Counted from the stretch's first letter, positions 7,252 through 16,684 are shown. The stretch: DNA of 64,000 nt from Paraburkholderia xenovorans LB400 (GCF_000013645.1 NC_007952.1:744001-808000), one strand, 5' to 3'. Notes: generated from the letters alone by a model not told the origin. Translations and numbers: made by a program.

Positions 7252-10200
7252 ATGATTTGCATTGGCCCGCTTCAGGTGAACATCGACCGTCGCGAAGTGT
7301 TTCTCGATGGTGCACCTGTGCGGATCGGCGGACGTGCGTTCGACATGCTTGCCGTGCTGATCGCCGCGAACGGCGGCCTGGTGTCGAAGAACGAGATGCT
7401 CAGGCGGGTCTGGCCGAATGCGATCGTCGAAGAGAACAACCTGCAGGTGCATATGTCCACGCTGCGCAAGCTGCTCGGCGAAAGCCGCGGGCTGATACAG
7501 ACGGTATCGGGACGCGGCTACCGGCTGGTGCAGAGCGCGTCGGCGCCGGCCGCGTCGGGCGAGCCGCGCGCCGCCGGATCGAATGCCGCCGATGGACCCG
7601 TGGACCTCCCGCAAGGCGCCGGTGTCCAGAACAATCTGCCGGTCCATTTTTCCCCGCTGATCGGACGCGACAAGGCACTGGGCGATGTCTCGCAGGCGCT
7701 CGCCGCCACGCGCCAGGTGACGCTCGTCGGTTCCGGCGGCATCGGCAAGACGCGCCTCGCGGTCGAAGTCGCGCGTGGCTTGCTGGCGCGTTTTCCGGAC
7801 GGCGTCTATCTGGTGCCGCTCGCATCCACTTTCGACGCAGGCAGCGTGCTCGCGGCGTTCGCGGCGAGCGTGGGCGTGAATCCGGCCATCGGTCCGCTCA
7901 CGCTCGCGCGCGTCGGCAAGGAACTCGGCGAGCGGCGCGTGCTGTTCGTGCTGGACAACTGCGAGCATGTGCTCGGCCCCGCGGCCGAACTCGCCGAAAC
8001 CTTGCTCGGCGTCGGCCCGGAAATCTGCGTGCTGGCCACGAGCCGCGAGCCGCTGCGCATCATGAACGAGCATCTGTACTGGGTCGCTTCGCTGCAGGTG
8101 CCCGGTCAGGACGATCAGAGCCAGGCGGTACTGCAATGCAGCGCCGTGGAGTTGTTCCTGGCGCGCGCCCGCGCGATCGACGCGCGTTTTTCGTCCGATG
8201 AAAAAAGCATTCATCTGACCGGCACGGTGTGCCGCCGGCTCGACGGCATACCGCTCGCCATCGAACTGGCGGCGGCACGCGCGGCGATCCTCGGTATCGA
8301 AACGCTGGCCGGCCATCTGGACGACCGCTTCAATATGCTGACGGGCGGCAACCGCACGGCCTTGCCGCGGCATCAGACCCTGAAGGCGACGCTCGACTGG
8401 AGTCATGCGCTGCTCGACGACGCCGAGCGCACCACGCTGCGCAGGCTCGGCGTTTTCGTGAGCAGCTTTACGATGGAAGCGGCGATCGCCGTTGCCGGCG
8501 ATGGGGCGCTGCATGAAATCGACGTGGTCGCGGCGGTGTCGGGGCTGGTCGAGAAATCGCTGGTGGTCACGCGCATGGAGCGCGGCAGGGCGACCTATCG
8601 CCTGCTGGAAACCACACGCGCCTACGCCATGCAGAAGCTCGACGATAACGGCGAACGGCGCTTCGTCACGCTGCAGCATGCCCGCTACTTTCTGGGCGTG
8701 CTGGAGGTCGATGCGCCGCGTCGCATCGACCCGGCGCTCGCGCTCTCCGACGGTTGGCACGACCGCATGCGCGCGGTGCTCGACGACCTGCGCGCCGCGC
8801 TGACCTGGGCCTTGTCGCCGAAGGGCGACGAGGCGCTCGGCGAGACGCTGGCCGTGAAATTCGTCTTTCTGCTCTACGAACTGTCGCTCGTCGACGAATG
8901 CCGCGCGTGGGCGCAACGCGCGCTCGACACGGTGGCCGCCGCGCAGCAGGGTTCGCGTTCGACGCGTCATCTGCGTGTGCGCATGCAACTCCATGCGGCG
9001 CTTGCCGCGGCGCTTGTCTATGTCAACGGACCGAATCGGGAGACCTTCGGCATCTGGTCGGAGATTCTGGCCTCGGCGATCGCGCTGGGCGATCATGTGT
9101 TCGAGGCACGCGCCTTGTGGGGCATGTGGAATGCGAGCCAGTCGTCCGGCGCGGCGCGCAATGCGCAGGCGTTCGCGCGCCGCTTTGCCTTGCTCGCCGC
9201 CGAGGTGGGCGACGTCGCCGGAACGATTCTGGCGCACCGGCTGCTCGGGACCGCGGCGCATTACAGCGGCGATCAACAGCAGGCGCGCGCATCGCTCGAA
9301 CAACTGCTGCAACACGGCGGGGAATTACAGCATGGCTTGCCGCTCGGGCAGTCGGTGGATCAGCGCCTCGTCGGCCATGCGACGCTCGCACGCGTGCTCT
9401 GGCTGCAGGGCTTGCGCGATCAGGCGCTGCGGCTCGCGCAAGACAGCGTGAGCGCGGCATGCGATCAGCAGCAGGCCATTGTCACCTGCTATGTGCTGGT
9501 GGAGGCGTTGGTGCCGCTGATGCTGCTGTCGGGCAAATGGGAACGCGCGGCGCAAGCCATTGCGTTGCTGCGGGACACCTCGGCGCGCGCGGGCCTGAGT
9601 GTGGCGCAAGCCTGCTGCCGTTGCTTCGACGAGTATCTGCGCTCGGTGCAGGACGGCGGCGCGCAGCACCTGCAAGCGTTCCGCGCGGCGCTGGACGATC
9701 TGGAGTCGCTCGACTTCGGCGCGCCGCGCGCGATGCTGGCCGGACAATACAGCCTCGCACTCGGGCGCGCGGGGCGGCGCGAAGAGGGCATCGCCACCGT
9801 GGCCGGCGTGCTGGCGCGCTGCGACGAAACCGGCGACCACTGGTACGCCGCGGAACTCCAGCGCATCCACGGCGAATTGCTGTTCATGAGGCAGGCGGAC
9901 ATGCCGCAGTCCGAAATGGTGATGCGCGATGCGGAGGCGTGTCTGGTCGCGGCGCTGGAGGTGTCGCTGGTGCAAGGCTGCCGCTCGCTGCAACTGCGCG
10001 CCTCGACCAGTCTCGGCGGCCTCTGGCAGATGCGGGGCCGAAGCGCGGACGCCGCGAAACTATTGCAATCCGCCTGTGCGAGAGTCACCGAAGGTCTCGA
10101 CTGGGACGATTATCAGGCCGCCGCGCATCTGCTGCGGATCGCGACATCGGACAGCGAAGCGCGCGTTGCTGTTCCGATGATCTGCGCATCGGCCTCCCGC

Positions 10201-10257
10201 CGTGCGGCGGAAACGCTCGACGCCGTGCCGCCGCGCCGAATCAGATCGGCCGGCTGA
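7252..10257 (+). CDS. Winged-helix regulator with NTPase and helical-repeat domains (long form)
   Basis: A 1001-residue one-component regulator with the same plan as the gene at 1862-3718: an OmpR-type winged helix (residues 1-95, VEENNLQVHMSTLRKLLG), then a STAND/NB-ARC-like ATPase with P-loop GSGGIGKTRLA near residue 160, Walker B-like VLFVLDNCEHVLG, and the LDGIPLAIELAAARA segment. Unlike its short paralogue it continues for about 450 residues of alpha-helical, Ala/Leu-rich sequence that looks like TPR-type repeats, the probable ligand or partner-sensing part. The ATG at 7252 starts exactly where the paralogue's conserved N-terminus begins (MICIGPLQVN versus MMEIGRFQID). Targets are unknown; it ends 7 bp before the stop of the convergent LysR gene. 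Confidence 0.9.
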   Translation: MICIGPLQVNIDRREVFLDGAPVRIGGRAFDMLAVLIAANGGLVSKNEMLRRVWPNAIVEENNLQVHMSTLRKLLGESRGLIQTVSGRGYRLVQSASAPAASGEPRAAGSNAADGPVDLPQGAGVQNNLPVHFSPLIGRDKALGDVSQALAATRQVTLVGSGGIGKTRLAVEVARGLLARFPDGVYLVPLASTFDAGSVLAAFAASVGVNPAIGPLTLARVGKELGERRVLFVLDNCEHVLGPAAELAETLLGVGPEICVLATSREPLRIMNEHLYWVASLQVPGQDDQSQAVLQCSAVELFLARARAIDARFSSDEKSIHLTGTVCRRLDGIPLAIELAAARAAILGIETLAGHLDDRFNMLTGGNRTALPRHQTLKATLDWSHALLDDAERTTLRRLGVFVSSFTMEAAIAVAGDGALHEIDVVAAVSGLVEKSLVVTRMERGRATYRLLETTRAYAMQKLDDNGERRFVTLQHARYFLGVLEVDAPRRIDPALALSDGWHDRMRAVLDDLRAALTWALSPKGDEALGETLAVKFVFLLYELSLVDECRAWAQRALDTVAAAQQGSRSTRHLRVRMQLHAALAAALVYVNGPNRETFGIWSEILASAIALGDHVFEARALWGMWNASQSSGAARNAQAFARRFALLAAEVGDVAGTILAHRLLGTAAHYSGDQQQARASLEQLLQHGGELQHGLPLGQSVDQRLVGHATLARVLWLQGLRDQALRLAQDSVSAACDQQQAIVTCYVLVEALVPLMLLSGKWERAAQAIALLRDTSARAGLSVAQACCRCFDEYLRSVQDGGAQHLQAFRAALDDLESLDFGAPRAMLAGQYSLALGRAGRREEGIATVAGVLARCDETGDHWYAAELQRIHGELLFMRQADMPQSEMVMRDAEACLVAALEVSLVQGCRSLQLRASTSLGGLWQMRGRSADAAKLLQSACARVTEGLDWDDYQAAAHLLRIATSDSEARVAVPMICASASRRAAETLDAVPPRRIRSAG

Positions 10258-10264
10258 CCGGCGC

Positions 10265-11185
10265 TCAGCCGTGCAGCATTCTCTGTTGCGCGACTTCGTC
10301 GATCAGGTCCGGCCGGTCCAACTGATCGACCCACCAGCGCAGCGCCTTGCCGGTTTCGTCGCTGCGCCACGCGAGAAAGAAATGCGTGACGTTGCGCATG
10401 CCCAGCACTTCCTTTTGCACCAGTTCGCCCCGGCTCAGCGGCTCGGCGGCCAGACACTCCGGAATCGTGCCCGCCGCTAGCCCCTTGATCTGCGCGGCGA
10501 GCTTCGCCTCCAGCGTCGGGACCGTCATGACCTCCTGGTTGGCGGCGAGCGCGATGGTGCGCGGCGCGAGCTTGCGCGACGTATCGCCGATCGCCACTGC
10601 GCGATGCCGCGCAACCATCTCCAGCGTGAGCGGTCCCAGCGCCGCGGCGAGCGGGTGATGCGGCGCCACCACGAACACATGGCGCAGCGAGCCGATCGGT
10701 TTGGCGATCAGATTGGGGATCGGCGGCGGCTCGCCCGCGGCGCCGACCACCAGATCGGCGCGGCGCGTCAACAGCGCGTCCCATGAGCCGCCCAGCACTT
10801 CTTTCGACAGATGCAGCCGCGTGTCCAGCTTCAGCTTGTAGAACGCGTCGACGTGATCCCATAGCAGATCGAACGGAATGATCTCGTCGATGGCGACATG
10901 CAGCTCCGACTCCCAGCCATGCTGGATACGTTTTGCCTTGCACTCGAGATCTTCGGCCGCTTCCAGCAGACGCCGCCCTTCCTCCACGACCACCCGTCCC
11001 GCATGCGTGAGGATCGCCCGACGGCCGCTGCGGTCGAATAATTTGACGCCGAGATCGAGCTCCAGCTTCTGCACCAGATACGACAGTGACGACGGCACCT
11101 TGTGAAGCTGTTCCGCCGCATTGGCAAAGGTACCGGTTCGATCGATGGCATCGAGCACCTGCAGAACTTCGAACGAGAGATTCAT
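10265..11185 (-). CDS. LysR-family regulator, YhaJ-like
   Basis: A 306-residue LysR regulator: N-terminal winged helix (DAIDRTGTFANAAEQLHKVPSS, residues 12-35) and a substrate-binding domain. The pattern of a fully conserved LSYLVQKLE plus LFDRSGRRAILT and a C-terminal FFLAWRSDETGKALRWW resembles E. coli YhaJ and relatives. It is divergent from poxB across 307 bp, the normal arrangement for a LysR activator or repressor with its target. That poxB is the target is inference. Confidence 0.9.
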   Translation of the reverse strand: MNLSFEVLQVLDAIDRTGTFANAAEQLHKVPSSLSYLVQKLELDLGVKLFDRSGRRAILTHAGRVVVEEGRRLLEAAEDLECKAKRIQHGWESELHVAIDEIIPFDLLWDHVDAFYKLKLDTRLHLSKEVLGGSWDALLTRRADLVVGAAGEPPPIPNLIAKPIGSLRHVFVVAPHHPLAAALGPLTLEMVARHRAVAIGDTSRKLAPRTIALAANQEVMTVPTLEAKLAAQIKGLAAGTIPECLAAEPLSRGELVQKEVLGMRNVTHFFLAWRSDETGKALRWWVDQLDRPDLIDEVAQQRMLHG

Positions 11186-11492
11186 GTCGTACAGCCGGAT
11201 AGGAGGAGGTACGTCAGCATACTGGAATCCCGGCTTCCCGCGAGTGCCGCGCGCGAGGGCCGGCGGCCTTTCAATCCGCTTCTGTGAACCTGAACCGACT
11301 GTATGGTGCCCGCATCATTAAGGTGTTTTCAGCGCTATTTCAGGACATTTTGCGGATACTCGCCTCGTTTAAAAGGATCGGCAAAGGCGTGCCGCGTCGT
11401 TTCCCATGACGTTTTCTTCCGGTCTTCCCGACCGCGGTTCCGATTCTCCGGCGCGCGGTCGTTCCGCCACTACCGTGAAAAAGGAGTCAAGC
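11186..11492. promoter_or_regulatory. lysR/poxB divergent intergenic region
   Basis: This 307-bp gap lies between the divergent LysR gene and poxB and must contain both promoters and the LysR-binding site. No T-N11-A box or promoter pair was clear enough to annotate. The poxB ribosome site AAGGAG is at 11481-11486. Confidence 0.45.
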
Positions 11493-13214
11493 ATGGCCAG
11501 CAACACCATTGCCGCTTATCTCGCCCGCACGCTCGCCGCAGCGGGCGTCCAACGGATCTGGGGCGTGACGGGCGACAGCCTGAACGGACTCGCCTACAGT
11601 CTCGATCAGGTCGGCTCGATCCGCTGGATGCACACCCGTCATGAAGAAGCGGCCGCCTTCGCGGCCGGCGCCGACGCGGCTTCGAGCGGGCGCCTCGCGG
11701 TGTGCGCCGGCAGTTGCGGACCGGGCAACCTGCATCTGATCAATGGCCTGTTCGATTGCCATCGCAATCACCAGCCGGTGCTCGCGATCGCGGCGCATAT
11801 CCCGTCGAGCGAAATCGGCCTCGGGTACTTCCAGGAAACGCATCCGCAGGAGCTCTTCAAGGAGTGCAGCCACTATGTCGAACTGGTGTCCTCCGCGGCG
11901 CAGTTTCCGCGCGTGCTGGCGCGCGCGATGCGCACCGCGGTGGAGGAGCGCGGCGTTGCGGTGATCGTGCTGCCGGGCGACGTGGCCTTGAGCGAGGGAC
12001 CGTCCGAAGCGCCGTCGTGGACGGAAAGCGCGCCGCCGCGAATCGTGCCCGCCGAAGCCGATCTCGATCGGCTCGCGGCGCTGCTCAATGCGTCCGACGC
12101 GGTCACGATCATGTGCGGCAGCGGCACGCAGGGCGCGCACGACGAAGTGGTCGCGCTTGCCGACACGCTCGGCGCGCCGGTGGTTCACGCGTTGCGCGGC
12201 AAGCAGTTCATCGAGTACGACAATCCGTACGATGTCGGCATGACCGGACTGATCGGCTTCAGCTCGGGCTATCACGCGATGATGTCGTGCGACACGCTGC
12301 TGTTGCTGGGCTGCGACTTTCCCTACCGGCCGTTTTATCCGCCCGACGCGAAGATCATCCAGATCGACTGGAAGGGCTCGCAGCTCGGCCACCGCGCGCC
12401 GCTCGCGCTGGGCCTCGTCGGCACGGTGAAGGAAACCGTCGCGGCCACCTTGCCGAAGCTACAGCGCAAGACCGACCGCGGTTTCATCGACAACGCCCGC
12501 AAGCACTACGCGTCCGCGCGCAAGGGGCTCGACGATCTCGCGACGCCGGCCGGCGCGGGCCGCCCGATCCATCCGCAATATCTGGCGAAGATGATCGACG
12601 AGTCCGCGAGCGACGACGCGATCTTCACTGCCGACGTGGGCACGCCGACCGTCTGGGCCGCGCGCTATCTGACCATGAACGGCAAGCGCCAGTTGCACGG
12701 CTCGTTCAACCACGGCTCGATGGCCAACGCGATGCCGCAGGCACTCGGCGCACAAGGCGCGCATCCGGGGCGCCAGGTCGTGTCGCTGTCGGGCGACGGC
12801 GGCCTGTCGATGCTGCTCGGCGATCTGCTCACCGCGCGGCAGCTCGACCTGCCGATCAAGGTGGTGGTGTTCAATAACAGCCTGCTCGGTTTCGTTTCGA
12901 TGGAGCTGAAGGCGGGCGGCTATCTGGACACCAACGTCGATCTCGCCAAAACCGATTTCGCGGCAATCGCGAAAGGGGCGGGTATTTTCGGTCTGCGTGT
13001 CGAAGAGTCGGAAGACGTGGCGGGCGCGTTGAGGCAGGTGTTCGACCATCCCGGCCCGGCGCTGCTGGACGTGGTCACGTCGAAGCACGAACTGGCCATG
13101 CCGCCGACGATCGAGCTCGCGCAGGCCAAGGGCTTCAGCCTCTACATGATGCGGGCGATCCTCAACGGACGCGGCGACGAGATCGTCGAGCTGGCGCGCA
13201 CCAACTTGCGCTAG
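11493..13214 (+). CDS. poxB: Pyruvate oxidase / ubiquinone-dependent pyruvate dehydrogenase
   Basis: This 573-residue thiamine-diphosphate enzyme matches E. coli PoxB closely along its N-terminal third (RIWGVTGDSLNGL, TRHEEAAAFAAGA, CAGSCGPGNLHLINGLFDCH). PoxB converts pyruvate to acetate and CO2 with FAD, passing electrons to ubiquinone at the inner membrane. The catalytic Glu of TPP (HEE) and the TPP/Mg motif GDGGLSML with a downstream NN are present. The C-terminal lipid-activated tail is visible as an amphipathic end (LARTNLR). ATG 11493 has AAGGAG six bases upstream; an upstream in-frame ATG at 11406 adds 29 residues not seen in the family. A stem-loop follows the stop. Confidence 0.92.
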   Translation: MASNTIAAYLARTLAAAGVQRIWGVTGDSLNGLAYSLDQVGSIRWMHTRHEEAAAFAAGADAASSGRLAVCAGSCGPGNLHLINGLFDCHRNHQPVLAIAAHIPSSEIGLGYFQETHPQELFKECSHYVELVSSAAQFPRVLARAMRTAVEERGVAVIVLPGDVALSEGPSEAPSWTESAPPRIVPAEADLDRLAALLNASDAVTIMCGSGTQGAHDEVVALADTLGAPVVHALRGKQFIEYDNPYDVGMTGLIGFSSGYHAMMSCDTLLLLGCDFPYRPFYPPDAKIIQIDWKGSQLGHRAPLALGLVGTVKETVAATLPKLQRKTDRGFIDNARKHYASARKGLDDLATPAGAGRPIHPQYLAKMIDESASDDAIFTADVGTPTVWAARYLTMNGKRQLHGSFNHGSMANAMPQALGAQGAHPGRQVVSLSGDGGLSMLLGDLLTARQLDLPIKVVVFNNSLLGFVSMELKAGGYLDTNVDLAKTDFAAIAKGAGIFGLRVEESEDVAGALRQVFDHPGPALLDVVTSKHELAMPPTIELAQAKGFSLYMMRAILNGRGDEIVELARTNLR

Positions 13215-13242
13215 CCGTGCGGACGAGGTTGCAGTGAAACGG

Positions 13243-13264
13243 GGCGCCTGGCATTCCAGGCGCC
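13243..13264 (+). terminator. Stem-loop after poxB
   Basis: A perfect 9-bp inverted repeat, GGCGCCTGG-CATT-CCAGGCGCC, starts 28 bp after the poxB stop. The following T tract is weak (TTCCT), so it may need help or act mainly as a 3' stabiliser. Confidence 0.65.
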
Positions 13265-13412
13265 TTCCTGGTGCAACGTGCGCATGCGAAAGCATCGCGG
13301 CGGCAATCGGTTCATGGTAACGGTCGGCACGATCTCGGCAGCGGCACGTCAGATGTCGTCACCGTGTTGTGATTCATTTTTTTCAACAACGCATTTCACG
13401 GAGAAAATCATC

Positions 13413-13850
13413 ATGAAGGCAAAGTGGACACTCGTATTTCTGGCGGCGTCGGCGTTCGGCGCGGTGTGCCAGCAGGCAACCGCACAGGTAGCGGGCGCGC
13501 AGCCGATCGGCATTACCGTCGAACAGGCGCAACTCGTCGTGGAAGGCTGGAGCGTCAAGAAGAGCCTGCTCGGCAAGAGCATCTACAACGACAGCGGCGA
13601 GAAAGTCGGCGTGCTTCACGACATCATCGTCGCGCCGGACAACGCCGTTTCCTTCGGGATCGTGGCGGCTCACCAGTTCCTCGGCGTGTCCCAGCACGAC
13701 GTGGCGGTTCCGATGTCGCAACTGGACTATGCGAACGGCAAGCTCGTCTGGGCCGGCGCCACGCGTGAGGTGGTCAAGTCGCTGCCCGTGTTCATCTATT
13801 CGAAGGTTCGCACGGTTCCTATTGCCCGCAAGGACTACGGCCATCATTGA
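13413..13850 (+). CDS. Exported PRC-barrel domain protein
   Basis: A 145-residue protein. A Sec signal peptide is visible (MKAKWTLVFLAASAFGAVCQ, then ATAQ). The mature part has a PRC-barrel core: KSLLGKSIYNDSGEKVGVLHDIIV, then VAVPMSQLDYANGKLVWAGATRE. PRC barrels are small beta domains that bind proteins or RNA; periplasmic members in Burkholderia have no assigned role. The ATG has GGAG nine bases upstream. Signal peptide and domain are seen in sequence; function is not known. Confidence 0.85.
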   Translation: MKAKWTLVFLAASAFGAVCQQATAQVAGAQPIGITVEQAQLVVEGWSVKKSLLGKSIYNDSGEKVGVLHDIIVAPDNAVSFGIVAAHQFLGVSQHDVAVPMSQLDYANGKLVWAGATREVVKSLPVFIYSKVRTVPIARKDYGHH

Positions 13851-13935
13851 TGGATGAGTCCCGCGCGGCGGGCGGCGCGGGCGGCAATCCCGGGCGCGGC
13901 GCGGCGGAGCATGTCCCCCGAAACTCCGAAAGTAT

Positions 13936-15030
13936 TCAGCGCTGCGCCATTGCGTCTCGCCACCCTTCAAGCACTATCTTCGCGCTGCTGACCTCGGATA
14001 TCTTTGCCGGGACCGCCGGCGTCCGGCTCAAGCGCGGCGCCGGTGCCGGCCGCAGCATGCCGCTGTCGATCCGGTAGCTTCGACGCGCGGCCATATGCTC
14101 ATGCCTCGCTGCTTCATCCAGGCTGAGAACCGGGCTCACGCACGCATCGGAATTCCGGAAATGCGCGGCCCATGCGTCGCGCGTGCGGCTCGAAAAACAC
14201 TCCGCCAGCGCGGCGCGGATCACCGGCCAGCGCGCCCTGTCGGATCGCGGCGGCAGACTGTCGGACGAAATATCGAGCTGCGTCAGCAGCAGTTGCCAGA
14301 ACGGTTCTTCGATCGCCCCCACGGCGACATAGCGATCGTCCAGAGTCCGATACGTGCCGTACCACGGCGCTCCGCCGTCGAGCAGATTCGTGCCGCGCGA
14401 GTCGTGCCACTGACCCAGCCCCCGCAGCTTGCAGAGTAGCGACATCAACGTGGCCGTACCGTCCACCATCGCCGCGTCGATCACCTGACCCTGGCCGCTA
14501 TTGCGCGCTTCCCACAACGCGCAGAGCGCACCGAACGCGAGAAACATTGCGCCGCCCCCATAGTCGCCGATGAGGTTGAGCGGTGCCACCGGCGCGCCAT
14601 GCGCAGGGCCGATTGCATCCAGTGCGCCGGCAAGCGCGATGTAGTTGATATCGTGCCCGGCAGTCGCGGCGAGCGGGCCAGTCTGGCCCCAGCCTGTCAT
14701 GCGCCCGAACACCAGGCGCGGATTGCGCGCGAGGCAAACGTCGGGGCCGAGCCCGAGCTTTTCCATCACGCCGGGACGGCTGCCTTCGAGCACGATGTCG
14801 GCATGCCCAACAAGTTCAAGCGCGGTATCGCGATCCGCGGGAACCTTCAGATCGAGCGGCACGATACGGCGTCCGCGTTGCATGAAGTCGTCGGCGTCGG
14901 TGCGCATACCCGGACGAGCAATCTGCACGATGTCCGCGCCCATGTCGGCAAGCAGCATCGTACAGAAGGGCACGGGGCCTAGTGCGCTGAACTCGATCAC
15001 GCGCACACCAGAGAGGGGACCTCGTTTCAT
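13936..15030 (-). CDS. CaiB/BaiF (family III) CoA-transferase or acyl-CoA racemase
   Basis: A 364-residue family III CoA-transferase/alpha-methylacyl-CoA racemase-like protein: N-terminal GVRVIEFSALGPVPFCTMLLADMGADIVQI, the catalytic-Asp region around GHDINYIALAGALDAIG, and GQGQVIDAAMVDG. Family III enzymes move CoA between acids or epimerise 2-methylacyl-CoAs; the GHDINY motif and length fit the racemase (Amacr) branch somewhat better. ATG 15030 has an AGGA ribosome site. An ATG at 15045 would overlap the upstream MFS stop as ATGA, but lacks a ribosome site. It is co-transcribed with the MFS importer from the operator-bearing promoter at 16.44 kb. Confidence 0.85.
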   Translation of the reverse strand: MKRGPLSGVRVIEFSALGPVPFCTMLLADMGADIVQIARPGMRTDADDFMQRGRRIVPLDLKVPADRDTALELVGHADIVLEGSRPGVMEKLGLGPDVCLARNPRLVFGRMTGWGQTGPLAATAGHDINYIALAGALDAIGPAHGAPVAPLNLIGDYGGGAMFLAFGALCALWEARNSGQGQVIDAAMVDGTATLMSLLCKLRGLGQWHDSRGTNLLDGGAPWYGTYRTLDDRYVAVGAIEEPFWQLLLTQLDISSDSLPPRSDRARWPVIRAALAECFSSRTRDAWAAHFRNSDACVSPVLSLDEAARHEHMAARRSYRIDSGMLRPAPAPRLSRTPAVPAKISEVSSAKIVLEGWRDAMAQR

Positions 15031-15041
15031 CGTTATTCCTG

Positions 15042-16385
15042 TCATGCGCGGGAGGCGAGGCGCCGGCCGGCAAAGAATACGCACACCGACGAGAGCACGA
15101 AGAGAATCGCCACCACGATCATGCCGGCGGCGAGACTATGCGCCTGCTGCTGCACGCGGCCGATCATCATTGGAACGACCCAGCCGCCCAGGATCGCGCC
15201 GAACGAACTGATAACCGCGATCACGGCGGGTTTGGCCCTGGCAGGCAGATACGTTTGCGGAATCGACCAGAAGATCGCCAGTGACGCGTACACACCGATA
15301 TTGGCCAACGCGAAACCGAACAGCGCGACGGCGAGCGTGCCCGACATGGCGACGGTGGTGTAGCCGACTGCTGCGATCAGCATGGCGGCGACCGTGTGCA
15401 GCACGCGCTCCTTGCTGCGATCCGAGCGGCGCGACAGGAACGTCATGCCCACTATGCCTGCGAGCGGCGGCAGCGCGGTGACGAAGCCGATGATGCTGAG
15501 CGGCACGCCCGTGTGATGCAATATCTGTGGAAGCCACGCGCCGACCGTCGCGTTGCCGGAGAAGATGCCGACATATCCCAGCGTCAGCACCCACATCTCA
15601 GGGCGGCGCAGCAGCGTCATGACGCCCGCGGGCACGCCGTGAGCGGACGGCGCGTCGCCGCTCTCGAGCTGTTTCGCGAGCCAGCTTTTCTCGTCGGCCG
15701 AGAGCCACGTCGCCTGATGCGGCCTGTCGGTCAGATAGAACGCGCCGAAGATGCCGAGCATCACGGCGGGCAATCCTTCCAGCAGGAATAGCCACTTCCA
15801 GCCCGGCACGCCCCATGCGCCGTCGAGTTGCATGATCGCCCCGGACACGAGCGACGAGACCACATACGCGGCCGGAATCGAGTAGGAAAACATCGCGTTG
15901 TAGCGCGCGCGATGCTGCTGCGGAATCCAGTAGCTCAGAAACAGAAAGACGCCAGGGGTCAGTCCGGCTTCGGCAATGCCGAGAAGCGCGCGCACCGTAT
16001 AGAAGCTGCGCGGTCCGGTGACGAACGCCATCGACATGGTCACGAGGCCGAACAGTATCGCGATTCGCGTGAGCGTGATGCGCGCGCCGAACCTGGCCAG
16101 CGCCAGGTTACTGGGGACTTCGAATAACGAATAGCCGAGAAACAGGATGCCGACGCCGACGGCATACATTTGAGGCGTGAGGCCCAGTTCCTTGTTCATC
16201 GAGAACGACGCGAAGCTGAGGTTGCCGCGATCCAGCACCGACACGACATAAAGCGCAATCAGGTACCACATCAGGCGTCGTCCGACGCGCGACACCACCC
16301 GGGTGCCGTCGACATCGGCGGCGTCCGCCAGAGCGGCCACCCCTGGCGCCGAGGGCGCGATAGGGGACTGGGACGACAGGCTCAT
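15042..16385 (-). CDS. MFS transporter, anion:cation symporter type
   Basis: A 447-residue major facilitator with about 12 hydrophobic segments and the ACS-family signature near TM1 (YVVSVLDRGNLSFA) and after TM2 (GYSLFEVPSNLALARFGARI). ACS members import organic anions such as phthalate, 4-hydroxyphenylacetate or hexuronates, so it probably carries the substrate of the neighbouring oxygenase pathway. ATG 16385 is preferred over 16391 because AGGAG is properly spaced only for the former. Its promoter contains sites like the GntR operator at the divergent oxygenase promoter. Confidence 0.9.
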   Translation of the reverse strand: MSLSSQSPIAPSAPGVAALADAADVDGTRVVSRVGRRLMWYLIALYVVSVLDRGNLSFASFSMNKELGLTPQMYAVGVGILFLGYSLFEVPSNLALARFGARITLTRIAILFGLVTMSMAFVTGPRSFYTVRALLGIAEAGLTPGVFLFLSYWIPQQHRARYNAMFSYSIPAAYVVSSLVSGAIMQLDGAWGVPGWKWLFLLEGLPAVMLGIFGAFYLTDRPHQATWLSADEKSWLAKQLESGDAPSAHGVPAGVMTLLRRPEMWVLTLGYVGIFSGNATVGAWLPQILHHTGVPLSIIGFVTALPPLAGIVGMTFLSRRSDRSKERVLHTVAAMLIAAVGYTTVAMSGTLAVALFGFALANIGVYASLAIFWSIPQTYLPARAKPAVIAVISSFGAILGGWVVPMMIGRVQQQAHSLAAGMIVVAILFVLSSVCVFFAGRRLASRA

Positions 16386-16412
16386 GTTCATCTCCTCTTG
16401 TTATGTTCCTCG

Positions 16413-16440
16413 TTTGGAGGGACCAATTTGGTTGGATCAA
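16413..16440. promoter_or_regulatory. Putative GntR/FadR operator pair at MFS promoter
   Basis: Two overlapping imperfect palindromes lie just downstream of the MFS -10. One is TTTGGAGGGACCAATTT, read on the minus strand as AATTGGT-CCC-TCCAA. The other is TTGGTTGGATCAA. Both share the TTGGT...ACCAA half-sites of the perfect site at 16668-16684, and their position would block transcription toward the MFS/CoA-transferase operon. Confidence 0.65.
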
Positions 16441-16466
16441 TATAGAGCGACCGCGCAAAGTGGCAA
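16439..16466 (-). promoter_or_regulatory. Predicted sigma-70 promoter of the MFS/CoA-transferase operon
   Basis: On the minus strand there is a -35 TTGCCA (16466-16461), a 16-bp spacer and a -10 TATATT (16444-16439). The start of transcription should fall near 16432, inside the GntR-like operator pair. Confidence 0.6.
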
Positions 16467-16642
16467 AGCCCGGGAAATCCCTGAAAGCCTGCGGGACGCA
16501 GCCGGAGGAACAGGAAAGGCCTCGTGATGCATAAAATAAAATGCATAAAAAACAGCTATTTGAGCGGGTTTTATGATTTTTCATGAATCCCGGCACGACA
16601 CTGCCAAACCTCGAAAAGACCTCTCCATAAAAAAATTGACGG

Positions 16643-16670
16643 TTGACCGCCTCGGGATTCTTTATATAAT
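16643..16670 (+). promoter_or_regulatory. Predicted sigma-70 promoter of the Rieske oxygenase operon
   Basis: There is a -35 TTGACC (16643-16648), a 16-bp spacer and a perfect -10 TATAAT (16665-16670). The palindromic operator begins within the -10, and the oxygenase ATG is only 35 bp beyond it. Confidence 0.72.
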
Positions 16671-16684
16671 TGGTCCCACCAATT
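16668..16684. promoter_or_regulatory. Perfect GntR/FadR-type operator (AATTGGT-CCC-ACCAATT)
   Basis: A 17-bp perfect palindrome, AATTGGTCCCACCAATT, overlaps the -10 and start site of the oxygenase promoter. It has the form of known operators of FadR-subfamily GntR regulators such as PdhR and LldR (AATTGGT-N3-ACCAATT). The FadR-type regulator at 22097, which ends this operon, is the natural candidate to bind it. Confidence 0.82.

Noticed and set aside
7159..9315. 718-codon minus-strand open frame
   Set aside because: It lies entirely antisense to the long winged-helix regulator; high-GC third positions make such shadow frames. No domain motif is present.
11406..11492. N-terminal extension of poxB
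   Set aside because: The open frame upstream of ATG 11493 is unlike PoxB, and the AAGGAG site supports the later start.
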